Shown: positions 8,085 to 16,650 of the stretch, in pieces
Position numbering within the stretch: position 1 is the stretch's first letter
Layout: every line of letters starts with the position of its first letter
Source of the DNA: Bradyrhizobium neotropicale
GTDB lineage: Bacteria > Pseudomonadota > Alphaproteobacteria > Rhizobiales > Xanthobacteraceae
Direction: 5' to 3'
Length of the DNA stretch: 64,000 bases
Assembly: GCF_001641695.1 (NCBI RefSeq)
Contig: NZ_LSEF01000089.1
Span: forward strand, 76,395-140,394
The notes under the pieces: generated by a model
Database searches by the model: none
What the model saw: only the letters and a program-made list of their open reading frames with translations
Told to the model about the DNA's origin: nothing
Made by a program: the position numbers and the translations under genes

Positions 8085-9790
8085 TAAAGCGCCGGTTTTG
8101 CGGCGTCGCCGAGATAGCCGTGCAGGGACGCCACGACCTGCGCGCCTTCGCCGATGGCGCCGCCGACGCGCTTGACCGAGCCGGAGCGGACGTCGCCGAC
8201 GGCATAGACGCCGGGCACCGACGTTTCGAGCGGAGCCACGAGCCGCCCCAGATTCTGCTCGGACTGCGCGCCGGTGACGACGAAGCCGCCGCGATCGAGC
8301 GTGACGCCGCAGCCGGCTAGCCAGCCGGTGGCGGGATCGGCGCCGACGAACAGGAAGAGATTGCGGATCTCGGCGGAATCCTCATCGCTCGACAACCGGC
8401 TCTTCCAGCGGATGCGCCGCAGCAGCGAGGTCTCGTCGCCTTCGAGCGCGGTGATCTCGGTGTTGAACAGCAGCTCGATGTTCGGTGTCGCTTCGATGCG
8501 CTCGATGAGATAGCGCGACATGCTGGCGCCGAGGCCGCCGCCGCGAATGATCATCCAGACCTTCTTCGCATGGCCCGAAAGGAACACGGCGGCCTGCCCT
8601 GCCGAATTGCCGGCGCCGACCAGCGCCACCTCCTCGCCAGAGCAGAGCCGTGCCTCGACAGGCGAGGCCCAGTACCAGACGCCGCGTCCCTCGAATTCTT
8701 CCAGGTTCGCGATCTCCGGCCGGCGATAGCGCGCGCCGCTCGCGACCACCACCGCGCGCGAGCGCAAGGTGTCGCCGCAATCCAGCGCCAGCGCGAAGGC
8801 GCCGCCGGCACGCGAGCAGTCCAGCGACTTCACCGACATCGGGATCATGATGTCGGCGCCGAACTTCTGGGCCTGCGTGAAGGCACGGCCCGCCAGCGCC
8901 TGGCCGGAAATGCCGGTCGGAAAGCCCAGATAATTTTCGATACGCGCGCTCGCGCCGGCCTGACCGCCGAAGGCGCGGGTGTCGACGACGGCGACCGAGA
9001 GGCCTTCGGAGGCCGCATAGACCGCGGTCGCAAGCCCCGCCGGGCCGCAGCCGACGATCGCGACGTCGTAGATGCGATCGTTCTTCGGGCCGCCGATCAT
9101 GCCGATGGCGCGCCCGAGCTCGATCTCACTCGGATTGCGCAGCACGGTGCCGTCGGCGGTGACGACGAGCGGCCAATCCTCCGGCTTCGGCGAGTAGCGC
9201 GCGATCACCTCGGCCGCATCATGCTCGCTGTCGGGGTCGAGCAGATGATGCGGCTGGCCGTTGCGGGTGAGGAAGCCCTGCAAGCGCACCACGCCGGCGG
9301 AGTTCGACGGCCCGATCAGCACGGGGCCGCCGACGCCGCCCTGGATCAGGTTGACCCGGCGCAGGATCAGCGCGCGCATGATGCGTTCGCCGAGTTCGGC
9401 CTCGGCGACCAGCAGGGCGCGCAGCCGGTCCGGCGGGACCAGGAGCACCTCGACGTCGCCCTCGGCGCGTCCATCGACCAGCGCCGGCCGCCCCGAGAGC
9501 TGGCCGAGCTCGGCCAGGAACTGGCCCGGCCCCTGATCGATCACCGGCGTGACGTGACCAAGCCCGTCACGCTCGGTGATGGCGACATGACCCGACAGCA
9601 CCACGAACATGCCCGGCCCCCGCTTGCCGGTCTCGAACAGAAGCTCGCCGTCCTTGTAGTGCCTGACCTCACCAAACAGGCGCAGCCGCTCGATCTCGGC
9701 GGCGGCAAGCGTCGGGAATGTCTGCTCGGGGCGGGAGAACCGCGAGATCAGTGCGTCCCCCTCGGCTCGTTGCGATTCGTCCTGCGCCAT
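8084..9790 (-). CDS. Cyclic-nucleotide-domain / thioredoxin-reductase-like FAD oxidoreductase
   Basis: A 568-residue fusion. Residues 20-145 form a cyclic-nucleotide-binding (CRP-like) sensor domain (GELLFETGKRGPGMFVVLSG). Residues 160-235 resemble a glutaredoxin-like linker. From about 243 there is a pyridine nucleotide-disulfide oxidoreductase with the FAD motif VGCGPAGLATAVY (247-259) and the NADPH motif VGAGNSAGQA. Where thioredoxin reductases carry the redox CxxC, this protein reads WASPVEA (374-380), so the cysteines are gone. I took ATG 9790; an in-frame start 12 bp upstream is not preferred. It likely transfers electrons to an unknown acceptor under ligand control. Confidence 0.85.
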   Translation of the reverse strand: MAQDESQRAEGDALISRFSRPEQTFPTLAAAEIERLRLFGEVRHYKDGELLFETGKRGPGMFVVLSGHVAITERDGLGHVTPVIDQGPGQFLAELGQLSGRPALVDGRAEGDVEVLLVPPDRLRALLVAEAELGERIMRALILRRVNLIQGGVGGPVLIGPSNSAGVVRLQGFLTRNGQPHHLLDPDSEHDAAEVIARYSPKPEDWPLVVTADGTVLRNPSEIELGRAIGMIGGPKNDRIYDVAIVGCGPAGLATAVYAASEGLSVAVVDTRAFGGQAGASARIENYLGFPTGISGQALAGRAFTQAQKFGADIMIPMSVKSLDCSRAGGAFALALDCGDTLRSRAVVVASGARYRRPEIANLEEFEGRGVWYWASPVEARLCSGEEVALVGAGNSAGQAAVFLSGHAKKVWMIIRGGGLGASMSRYLIERIEATPNIELLFNTEITALEGDETSLLRRIRWKSRLSSDEDSAEIRNLFLFVGADPATGWLAGCGVTLDRGGFVVTGAQSEQNLGRLVAPLETSVPGVYAVGDVRSGSVKRVGGAIGEGAQVVASLHGYLGDAAKPAL

Positions 9791-9817
9791 TGTCGCTCTC
9801 ACTCATTCCAAGAAAAT

Positions 9818-10000
9818 TCAGCGGCCGGGCTTCCCGGCGGTCTCCTCATCTAGGGAGGGTTCGTCATTGTGCGAGGGGCCGGTCATCTCCGCGCGCTCGC
9901 GCGCCTGGGTCTTCCGCCGCTTCAGGTTCTCGCGCAGCGCCGATTTCAGCCGGTCCTGGCGGGAGTCTGCCGTTCGCTTCTTGTCGTTCTCGTCGGTCAT
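9818..10000 (-). CDS. Small charged hypothetical protein
   Basis: A 60-residue, very hydrophilic protein (MTDENDKKRTADSRQDRLKS at the start), with no membrane segment, likely disordered or helical. ATG 10000, or the adjacent ATG 10003, begins the part that looks coding; the frame continues upstream but with non-coding composition. Such basic/acidic small proteins are conserved in Bradyrhizobium. No function can be given. It lies 27 bp upstream of the flavoprotein gene on the same strand, so the two may be co-transcribed. Confidence 0.6.
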   Translation of the reverse strand: MTDENDKKRTADSRQDRLKSALRENLKRRKTQARERAEMTGPSHNDEPSLDEETAGKPGR

Positions 10001-10003
10001 CAT

Positions 10004-10320
10004 GGCCCATGGCGTTGGTCGGCGGCAGCATGCCACCGAAAAACGACAGCTCAAGGGGTCGTCGTCCTGCCGGTGCAACGAAGCGGCCAGAATGGGTCGA
10101 ATCCAAGGGTACGGCCAACTGGCCATTTGGCTGGGGATTTCTTCGGGAACCAAATCGAGCCAAAATCGGTCATTTCGGGACAAAAAGGCCGCCTCCGGCA
10201 TCCAGCGGGGCCGATTTTATCGATTTCGCGAGGCGGCAAGCTTGCACATGAGGGGGCCTTGTGGCATCCATCGCCCCGCTTGGCGGGCCCATGTCGCGGC
10301 CCGATTCTTTGCCAGCATTT
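10004..10320. other. Intergenic region upstream of tRNA-Thr
   Basis: No gene is supported. Frames on both strands here are short and lack ribosome sites. It presumably holds the promoters of the small gene on the left and of the tRNA on the right, but I cannot point to a convincing -35/-10 pair. Confidence 0.4.
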
Positions 10321-10395
<75 letters not shown>

Positions 10396-10530
10396 GAAAT
10401 CCAGCAAATTCAAATACTTAGACAAGGATGCAGAGCGCGACAAATACAACTGTTGCGTTAATCTCGCATTTTTCGGGGAAATCGTGCCACCCAATTTGCC
10501 ACCCCGATCATAGCTACAATCGAAATAGAA

Positions 10531-10566
10531 AGCCCCTCCAAAGCCTTTAGAGGCCGTAGAGGGGCT
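10531..10566. terminator. Nested hairpin near the left end of the island
   Basis: AGCCCCTC (10531-10538) pairs with GAGGGGCT (10559-10566), and inside it GCCT/AGGC closes a TTAG loop. On the plus strand it is followed by a short T-containing run. It could terminate tRNA readthrough into the island, or be a structured RNA. Confidence 0.45.
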
Positions 10567-10678
10567 ATTCGTGTTTGCGCTCCATCTGTGGATCACTTGA
10601 GGGGGCGCTAATGGAAAACCGAAGTCTGTTGTTAGATAGGTCTTCGACCGAAGGTGACCTTGAAAGGAGACGCTTCAC

Positions 10679-10879
10679 ATGGGCCAGGACAAACAAGAGG
10701 GCTGCCTTTGGGCCTTTGTATTCTTTCTGGCGGTCGGTGGTCTGCTTTGGCTTTTTGGTCCAAAGAACGAACAAGAACTAATGGATCACGCTCGGAGGAC
10801 GTGCGAGCGGCGCGGCGGAATTTTCTACGACAAGGATTTAGGAAACGGCGTCCATCAACTCTGCCATGACGTTCGATGA
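10679..10879 (+). CDS. Small membrane-anchored protein
   Basis: A 66-residue protein with one N-terminal transmembrane segment (WAFVFFLAVGGLLWLFG, residues 11-27) and a charged tail with two cysteines (RTCERRGG and HQLCHD). A strong AAAGGAGA Shine-Dalgarno lies 8 bp before the ATG, which supports real translation despite the small size. It is the first gene inside the island. I recognise no homologue family. Confidence 0.6.
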   Translation: MGQDKQEGCLWAFVFFLAVGGLLWLFGPKNEQELMDHARRTCERRGGIFYDKDLGNGVHQLCHDVR

Positions 10880-10965
10880 AGTTCGGTTTCGCAATGTCTC
10901 GAATCGAAGTCGGGACAGCGGAAGCCATCCCGACCAAAGCTAGCCGCAAAAGGAAAAGACTAGCT

Positions 10966-11577
10966 TTACCATAGGTGATTTGTAACCGATGAAACCGCTG
11001 TAACCGTTGTAACCGATGATTTCTGGTATACCCCTAGCTGTAAATATCGCTCCCAAGCTTCTTCAAAGTCTGACTTGTAATAACCTTTGTCGGGAGTGCC
11101 TTCGAATCTAATCGTCTTTGGTTTGATTTGATGGGGCTTCAACACCCTAGCCAATCCTCTGCCGTCTAATGGCCTTCCGTAGTTGAAGGTAGACCACGGC
11201 GATTCATCGATTGAGTTTAGTTTCTCTAAAAGCTCTGTAGTCCTGATCTGCCGTAGCTCTTCTAGGTCGTCATTGAAGACAGAATAGATATCCTTCAAAA
11301 GCAATTCACTAAAGCTTGCCGGTTCTATGTCTTTATCGACTAAAGAAAGCTCTATAGCTGCCTTTCGGATTTTGTCTTCCCAACCGTTGCCTGCCAGTCT
11401 CCCGACGATAAACAACGGCTCCCACTTGTCTTGCTCTCGGTCGTTGAGACAATCCGGCATCTCGGGTTCTATTTCCTTAGCCTGATCTGAAACGCTTTTA
11501 GCCCAATCAATCAGCTTGCGTCCTAGCGCCAACCCTTCGCCAGAATGTTTTCTAGGAAGTATACGAAAGTCACTCTC
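10966..11577 (-). pseudogene. Remnant of a DUF3631 (plasmid/phage helicase-primase-associated) gene
   Basis: The final 200 or so residues match the C-terminal pattern of DUF3631 proteins: a helical region with ALGRKLIDWA, LLLKDIYSVFND, then GRPLDGRGLARVLKPHQI, TIRFEGTPDKGYYKSDFEEA and a Val/Thr-rich tail (SSVTTVTAVSS). No N-terminal ATPase half is present, and upstream of about 11577 the frame turns into unrelated sequence. The segment is clearly AT-richer than its surroundings. DUF3631 proteins belong to integrated-element replication modules, so this is probably a leftover of the island's replication gene. Confidence 0.6.
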
Positions 11578-11789
11578 AAGGCCCGTGGTGAGGCCATGGC
11601 GAGGTTTCCGAGATACCCGGCATAGCCAGCGGGCCATCCGCACCGGCTTCCAGCGAAGAAGCCGATGGTGTTTGCGGTACGGACATCGACGGCCAAGGAA
11701 ATTTATCAGATTGAGCCGCTGGCGGTCGTTTGGATTCCTGGTATTCTTTGATTTGCATCCGGCAGGTCTTGCCCCCAATGGGTGCTTGC

Positions 11790-12164
11790 ATGTGGATCGT
11801 TCACGCGCGGATTTCGGCAATCGCGGCTGAGACTGTCGTGCTGTTACTTTGCAGTCAGACGCACGCATTGGCTCGCGGCAGCCAGGTTGGGCATGACGAT
11901 CCCTGGAGTTCGGCACGTATCGATCGTCTGCCTCCCGAGGTTCGGACTGCTGTCATTCGCATGTGCCGAGACCCACCGCAGGCCGGTCAGTACTTTGCGA
12001 CCTATATCGACAATTCACGCGTGATGAAGCTGCACTTCGAACATCTGCACTGTGGGGGACAGGCAACATTTTGCAGGGAAGACACTTGCCTCCGCCAGGA
12101 ATATGTCACTACCGGAGGCCACTATCAGCTCAAGAGAAGCTATTACGGTCGCAATAACGACTGA
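11790..12164 (+). CDS. Secreted conserved hypothetical protein
   Basis: A 124-residue protein with a signal peptide at residues 1-29 (MWIVHARISAIAAETVVLLL, cleavage near ALARG) and a mature domain with four cysteines (RMCRD, LHCGG, ATFCRED, TCLRQ) that could form two disulfides in the periplasm. I took the ATG at 11790 because the signal peptide begins there. I believe closely related proteins occur in Bradyrhizobium, but no function is known. It lies between the broken DUF3631 gene and a gene-free stretch. Confidence 0.62.
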   Translation: MWIVHARISAIAAETVVLLLCSQTHALARGSQVGHDDPWSSARIDRLPPEVRTAVIRMCRDPPQAGQYFATYIDNSRVMKLHFEHLHCGGQATFCREDTCLRQEYVTTGGHYQLKRSYYGRNND

Positions 12165-12487
12165 TCTGGCGAGCCATAGCGAAATAGCCCCGTCGGCTAC
12201 GCGTTACCCAGAAGACGAGCAAAACAGTCACGGAACCTGACTAAAGTCTGTGACCGGCCGCGGATCGCCACTACGTCCTCGAACGGCGACGGGCGGAACG
12301 GCACCTTGGAGGAGCTGATCCACTGCCCAGTTCGCAGCAGACATTTGCAGGTTTCGGTCGCGGCTGCTCAACATCGGCGGGGCTGACCACGGACCTACAA
12401 TTGACGAAGATGGTAGCTCAGATAAGATTGCGCTGCGGCTGAAAGCCGAGGGACATTACCGCTCGAATGCGCTGGTTTCGGGACACT
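12165..12487. other. Gene-free stretch before the TonB operon
   Basis: No open frame with a ribosome site or recognisable product is seen. It must contain the promoter of the TonB operon. I could not identify a Fur-type or other metal-regulator box by eye. Confidence 0.35.
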
Positions 12488-12841
12488 ATGAGGCAAAGTA
12501 CATGGCTGGCGCTGATTGCGCTGGCCATAAACCTCGGGCTGTCCTTTGGTCACTTCCACGCGATCGACGGCAAGGTTTCTGGGCGCGGGATTGCCGAAAT
12601 GGCGGCCATCGCGTCGCCGGACAATGGCCAGAATAAAGGTCATCCCAACGAAGGCCATGCCGACTATCTCTGTCCGATCTGCATGGCCGCGACCGCGATG
12701 GCGAACGCGCTCGCCTCGGCGCCGCCTGCTCTGCCGTTAGAGCCTGCCAACGTTACAGTCGATCGTAAGATCGAAGACGTGCTTGGCTTCGTCGAGCCAT
12801 CACGGGGCGCATTTCAACCGCGCGGGCCACCGATTTCCTGA
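12488..12841 (+). CDS. DUF2946-like small exported protein of a metal-uptake locus
   Basis: A 117-residue protein with an N-terminal hydrophobic segment (LALIALAINLGLSFGH) and the motif HADYLCPICMAA near residue 60, a His-rich stretch followed by CxxC, as in DUF2946 proteins. Family members often neighbour TonB-dependent copper or other metal receptors and are proposed periplasmic metal-binding factors. It is first in the unit with the receptor, exbB, exbD and tonB. The start could be ATG 12467 or 12488; I prefer 12488 as the beginning of a signal-like N-terminus. Confidence 0.65.
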   Translation: MRQSTWLALIALAINLGLSFGHFHAIDGKVSGRGIAEMAAIASPDNGQNKGHPNEGHADYLCPICMAATAMANALASAPPALPLEPANVTVDRKIEDVLGFVEPSRGAFQPRGPPIS

Positions 12842-12860
12842 CATCGCTGTTCCGGTTCCC

Positions 12861-12893
12861 TGTTAGCGCAGCGTGCTGAAGCACGTTAGCGCA
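12861..12893. promoter_or_regulatory. Hairpin flanked by direct repeats before the receptor gene
   Basis: CGTGC-TGAA-GCACG forms a tight hairpin, flanked on both sides by the direct repeat TTAGCGCAG. It lies between the DUF2946-like gene and the receptor start. It may be an operator or an RNA processing site; no protein can be named. Confidence 0.35.
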
Positions 12894-12963
12894 GATGGGT
12901 ACGAAGCTCCGATCGCGTAGGCGGCGCGTCTTTGGCCGCAAGCTCGAATCTCAGGATTTGGCC

Positions 12964-15369
12964 ATGATTGGTTCCCACTCCTCGCGCGTTAGACGGAGGA
13001 TTCTCTGCTCCGCATCGTCGCTGGCACTGCTTGCGGCATCGAATGCGCCCATTCTGGCGCAGAACGAGACCACCTCGCCGCCGCCCACCACGGCTGCGCC
13101 GCAGCCTCCCGCTGCTACCCCGGCGCCTCAGGAGAGCGCCACGCCCGCCCCGCAACAGACGCCGGCGCCCGAAACGCCACAACAAGCCACGGGTGGCAAT
13201 GTTCTGCCCGAGACGCGCGTCGTCGCGCCGGCCGAGCGACGCCGGCCGCGAACACCGCCACTGCGTCAGGTGGTGGCCCGGCAGCCGGCCCCGCCGACAC
13301 CGACACAGGCGCAGGTCGTGAACCAGCAGAACCAGAAGCTCGACGCAGCCCGGCAAACCATTTTGGCGCCAGTCGGTGCTTCCTCCTATGAGGTCAGCCA
13401 CCAGGCGATCGAGGCGCAGCCGCAGGGAAATAATGCGACGCTGGACAAGGTGCTGTTGCAATTTCCCGGCGTTACCCAGGATTCAGCCGCGAGCGGCGAG
13501 TTGCATGTGCGCAACGAGCACGCCAATATCCAATATCGCATCAACGGCATCATGCTGCCCGACGGTGTCGGCGCCTTCGGCCAAATCCTCGACACCGGCA
13601 TTGTCGGCAGCTTGGCGCTCCTGACCGGCGCGCTGCCGGCGCAATACGGCCTGCGGACGGCGGGCGTGCTCGACATCCAGACCAAGACGGACGCCTTCAA
13701 CAACACTGGAAGCGTCAGCGTCTATGGCGGCAGCCACGGCACCATCACGCCGAGCTTCGAATATGGCGGCACGGTCGGACAAACCCAGTATTTCGCGTCC
13801 GGGCGCTTTCTGCAAAACAATCTGGGAATAGAAAATCCGACACCGTCGAACGAAGCGATTCACGACCGCACGTCGCAGGAAAAGGGCTTTCTCTATCTTT
13901 CGACGGTACTCGATCCCACCAGCCGCCTGACGTTCATGAGCGGCATTTCGAACGCGTCGTTTCAGATTCCCAATAGGCCGGGGCAGACGCCCAACTTTAA
14001 CGTCAATGGGATAACCAACTTCGATTCCTCAACGCTCAACGAGCACCAGAACGAGTTCAATCAGTTCAACGTTCTTGCCTACCAGAAATCGGCGGGGGAT
14101 ATCGACTACCAGATTTCCTACTTCAACCGGTACAGCCAGTTGCATTTCTTTCCTGACCCGCTCGGAGATCTGATCTTCAATGGCGTGTCGTCGGACGTCT
14201 ACCGTCAGAGCTTTGTCAACGGCATTCAGGAAGATACCGCTTGGCGCGTGGGTTTTGCCCATACGCTGCGGTTCGGATTTTCCGTGAGCGCTGAGCGCTC
14301 TTTGGTCAACAACATCTCCACTGTGTTGCCAGTCGATCCCGCAACCGGCAATCAGGTCGATCCCGTAACCGGCAATCCGTTCGGTCCACCCTTCACCGTG
14401 TTCGACTCCAGCTCCAAGACCGGCTGGCTGCTCGGCACTTATGTTCAGGACGAGTGGCGGATCACGAATCAACTAACATTGAACGCTGGATTGCGCTTCG
14501 ACCAGATGTATCAGTATGTCGATGCCAACCAGTTCAGTCCGCGCATCAGCCTGACCTGGAAGCCCTACGACGGAACCACCTTCCACGCCGGCTACGCGCG
14601 AAATTTCACTCCGCCACAGCAGGTGATCGCTGCCCCGACCAATCTTGCGCTGGTGACGCCCCCTACCGCGCCCGCCAACACGCAAACTCCCGAGGTGCCG
14701 CTCAACAGTCCGGTGCTACCCGAACGCTCTCACGTCTTCGATGTTGGGGTCGTTCAGAAGATCTATCCCGTGCCCGGTCTCGAAGTCGGCGTCGACGGCT
14801 ATTACAAGATCGCCCGCAACCTGCTTGACGATGGCCAGTTCGGCGCAGCCTATGTGCTAACCGGCTTCAACTATGACCGCGGCGAGAATATTGGCCTCGA
14901 ATTCAAATCGACCTACACCAACGGCAACTTCCGCGCCTGGGGCAACGTGGCCTGGGCAAAGCAGGTTGCCACCAACGTCGTATCGAACCAGTTTCTGTTC
15001 GCTCAGGACGAACTGAACTATATCGCTAACCACTATATCTACACCGACCACGCCCAGGTCTTGACCGCTTCCGCGGGCGCCTCCTATCTGTGGAACGGCA
15101 CGCGCTTCAGCGCCTCGATGATCTACGGTAGCGGGCTTCGTTCCGGCTTTGCCAATACCGATCATCTGCCGTCTTACACGCAGGTCAATGTCGGGGTATC
15201 GCACGATTTCAACATCGTTGCGCCGAACAAGCCGACCACTGTGCGGTTCGATGTCGTCAACCTGTTCGACAAGATCTACGAGATCAGGGACGGAACGGGT
15301 ATCGGCGTGTTCGCCCCGCAATTTGGACCGCGGCGCGGTTTCTTTGTCGGCGTTTCGCAGAAACTCTGA
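12964..15369 (+). CDS. TonB-dependent outer-membrane receptor
   Basis: An 801-residue receptor. The signal peptide is near residues 10-32 (LCSASSLALLAASNAPILAQ), followed by an unusually long Pro/Ala/Thr/Gln-rich linker to about residue 115, then the plug (LDKVLLQFPGVTQ, HVRNEHANIQYRINGIMLPD, GLRTAGVLDIQTK) and a 22-strand barrel ending FFVGVSQKL. The start is ATG 12964; the in-frame GTG/ATG further upstream gives a non-signal N-terminus. The ligand is unknown; the DUF2946-like gene points to a metal or metallophore. The dedicated exbB-exbD-tonB set follows directly. Confidence 0.9.
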   Translation: MIGSHSSRVRRRILCSASSLALLAASNAPILAQNETTSPPPTTAAPQPPAATPAPQESATPAPQQTPAPETPQQATGGNVLPETRVVAPAERRRPRTPPLRQVVARQPAPPTPTQAQVVNQQNQKLDAARQTILAPVGASSYEVSHQAIEAQPQGNNATLDKVLLQFPGVTQDSAASGELHVRNEHANIQYRINGIMLPDGVGAFGQILDTGIVGSLALLTGALPAQYGLRTAGVLDIQTKTDAFNNTGSVSVYGGSHGTITPSFEYGGTVGQTQYFASGRFLQNNLGIENPTPSNEAIHDRTSQEKGFLYLSTVLDPTSRLTFMSGISNASFQIPNRPGQTPNFNVNGITNFDSSTLNEHQNEFNQFNVLAYQKSAGDIDYQISYFNRYSQLHFFPDPLGDLIFNGVSSDVYRQSFVNGIQEDTAWRVGFAHTLRFGFSVSAERSLVNNISTVLPVDPATGNQVDPVTGNPFGPPFTVFDSSSKTGWLLGTYVQDEWRITNQLTLNAGLRFDQMYQYVDANQFSPRISLTWKPYDGTTFHAGYARNFTPPQQVIAAPTNLALVTPPTAPANTQTPEVPLNSPVLPERSHVFDVGVVQKIYPVPGLEVGVDGYYKIARNLLDDGQFGAAYVLTGFNYDRGENIGLEFKSTYTNGNFRAWGNVAWAKQVATNVVSNQFLFAQDELNYIANHYIYTDHAQVLTASAGASYLWNGTRFSASMIYGSGLRSGFANTDHLPSYTQVNVGVSHDFNIVAPNKPTTVRFDVVNLFDKIYEIRDGTGIGVFAPQFGPRRGFFVGVSQKL

Positions 15370-15404
15370 GTTGGGGCGTGATCACTTATCGAAGAGAGGA
15401 CCAC

Positions 15405-16211
15405 ATGTGGCATAGCAGGCACGGTGGCAGTTTTTGCAGTGGAATCATCACGAGGTTTGCGGGGTTTCTTGCCTATTTGGCAGTGACGGCAGAACCCGCG
15501 TTTGCCCAATCTCCAAATCCCTTGTTGCCGCGAAACCTGTCGCCTTGGGGCATGTTCCTCAATGCCGATATCGTGGTGAAAGTGGTGATGATCGGGCTTG
15601 CCTTCGCTTCGCTGGTGACCTGGACGGTGTGGCTCGCCAAAACCGTCGAGCTCGGTGGCCAGAAGAGGCTCGCACGTCGCCGGCTCAAAATGCTAGAAAG
15701 CGGGGGCAGTCTTCGAGAGGCGGTCCGCGCTTGCGAGACCAGTAGGGACGCCGTTGCGCAGCTTGTCCTGTCCACGGCCCGAGAAGCCGAGCTATCCGAC
15801 GGCGTCTTTGACGAAGGTTTCAAGGAACGCGTCGCGTTGCGGCTGGAGCGGGTCGAAGCCGCGATGACACGACAGGTTTCGCGTGGCGTCGGCATCCTGG
15901 CAACGATAGGCGCCACGGCCCCGTTCGTTGGCTTGTTCGGTACGGTCTGGGGCATCATGAACTCCTTCATCGGCATTTCGGAATCCCACACAACCAATCT
16001 CGCGGTGGTGGCCCCCGGTATCGCCGAAGCCTTGCTCGCCACCGCGCTTGGGCTCGTCGCCGCCATTCCGGCGGTCGTAATCTACAACCATCTCGCGCGT
16101 GTCATCAGCGGCTACCGCACGCTATTGGGAGACGCCTCGGCGCAACTCCTGTTGATGGTCAGCCGCGGACACAGGAGCCGCGTTGATCAGATGCCCCGCG
16201 CTGCGGAGTGA
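15405..16211 (+). CDS. exbB: TonB-system proton channel protein ExbB
   Basis: A 268-residue MotA/TolQ/ExbB protein. It has an N-terminal signal-like segment, then three membrane helices (around residues 55-77, 165-190 and 210-232), with the family core GILATIGATAPFVGLFGTVWG and AEALLATALGLVAAIPAV. It energises TonB with the proton motive force. I chose the ATG at 15405, 36 bp after the receptor stop; the alternative start at 15378 is unlikely. ExbD overlaps its end region. Confidence 0.93.
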   Translation: MWHSRHGGSFCSGIITRFAGFLAYLAVTAEPAFAQSPNPLLPRNLSPWGMFLNADIVVKVVMIGLAFASLVTWTVWLAKTVELGGQKRLARRRLKMLESGGSLREAVRACETSRDAVAQLVLSTAREAELSDGVFDEGFKERVALRLERVEAAMTRQVSRGVGILATIGATAPFVGLFGTVWGIMNSFIGISESHTTNLAVVAPGIAEALLATALGLVAAIPAVVIYNHLARVISGYRTLLGDASAQLLLMVSRGHRSRVDQMPRAAE

Positions 16212-16215
16212 ACCG

Positions 16216-16650
16216 ATGGCAGTGCGTCTTGGTAAACGCTCGGGCGACGATGATCTCGAAATTCAGCACGAGATCAATGTCACGCCATTCATTGACGTAA
16301 TCCTGGTACTTCTCATCATCTTCATGGTGGCCGCGCCGCTCGCGACCGTGGATATCGGCGTCAACTTGCCCGCCAGCACTGCTCCCGAGCAGCCTCGCCC
16401 GGACAAGCCTGTGTTCGTCACCATCAAGCCGGACGAGACCATTGCGGTCGGCGAGACTGTGGTGACGCGCGAGGAACTTCCGGCCGCGCTCGATTCCGCC
16501 ACCAACAATCACAAGGACGAGACGATTTTTGTCCGCGCCGACAAGACACTGAGCTATGGCGAACTGATGGGGGTCATGAACACCTTGCGTGATGCTGGAT
16601 ATCTCAAGCTCGCCCTCGTCGGGCTGGAAGCGCCTACGGCCAAGCAATGA
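16216..16650 (+). CDS. exbD: TonB-system protein ExbD
   Basis: A 144-residue ExbD/TolR protein with one membrane helix (residues 20-40) containing the essential membrane aspartate in NVTPFIDVILVLLIIFM, and a periplasmic domain with the conserved ADKTLSYGELM segment. It starts 4 bp after the exbB stop and overlaps tonB by 4 bp (ATGA). It works with ExbB to energise TonB. Confidence 0.94.
   Translation: MAVRLGKRSGDDDLEIQHEINVTPFIDVILVLLIIFMVAAPLATVDIGVNLPASTAPEQPRPDKPVFVTIKPDETIAVGETVVTREELPAALDSATNNHKDETIFVRADKTLSYGELMGVMNTLRDAGYLKLALVGLEAPTAKQ

Noticed and set aside
8570-9853. A 427-codon plus-strand frame opposite the flavoprotein gene
   Set aside because: The minus strand has FAD and NADPH motifs and a CRP-like domain; the plus frame has no recognisable motif.
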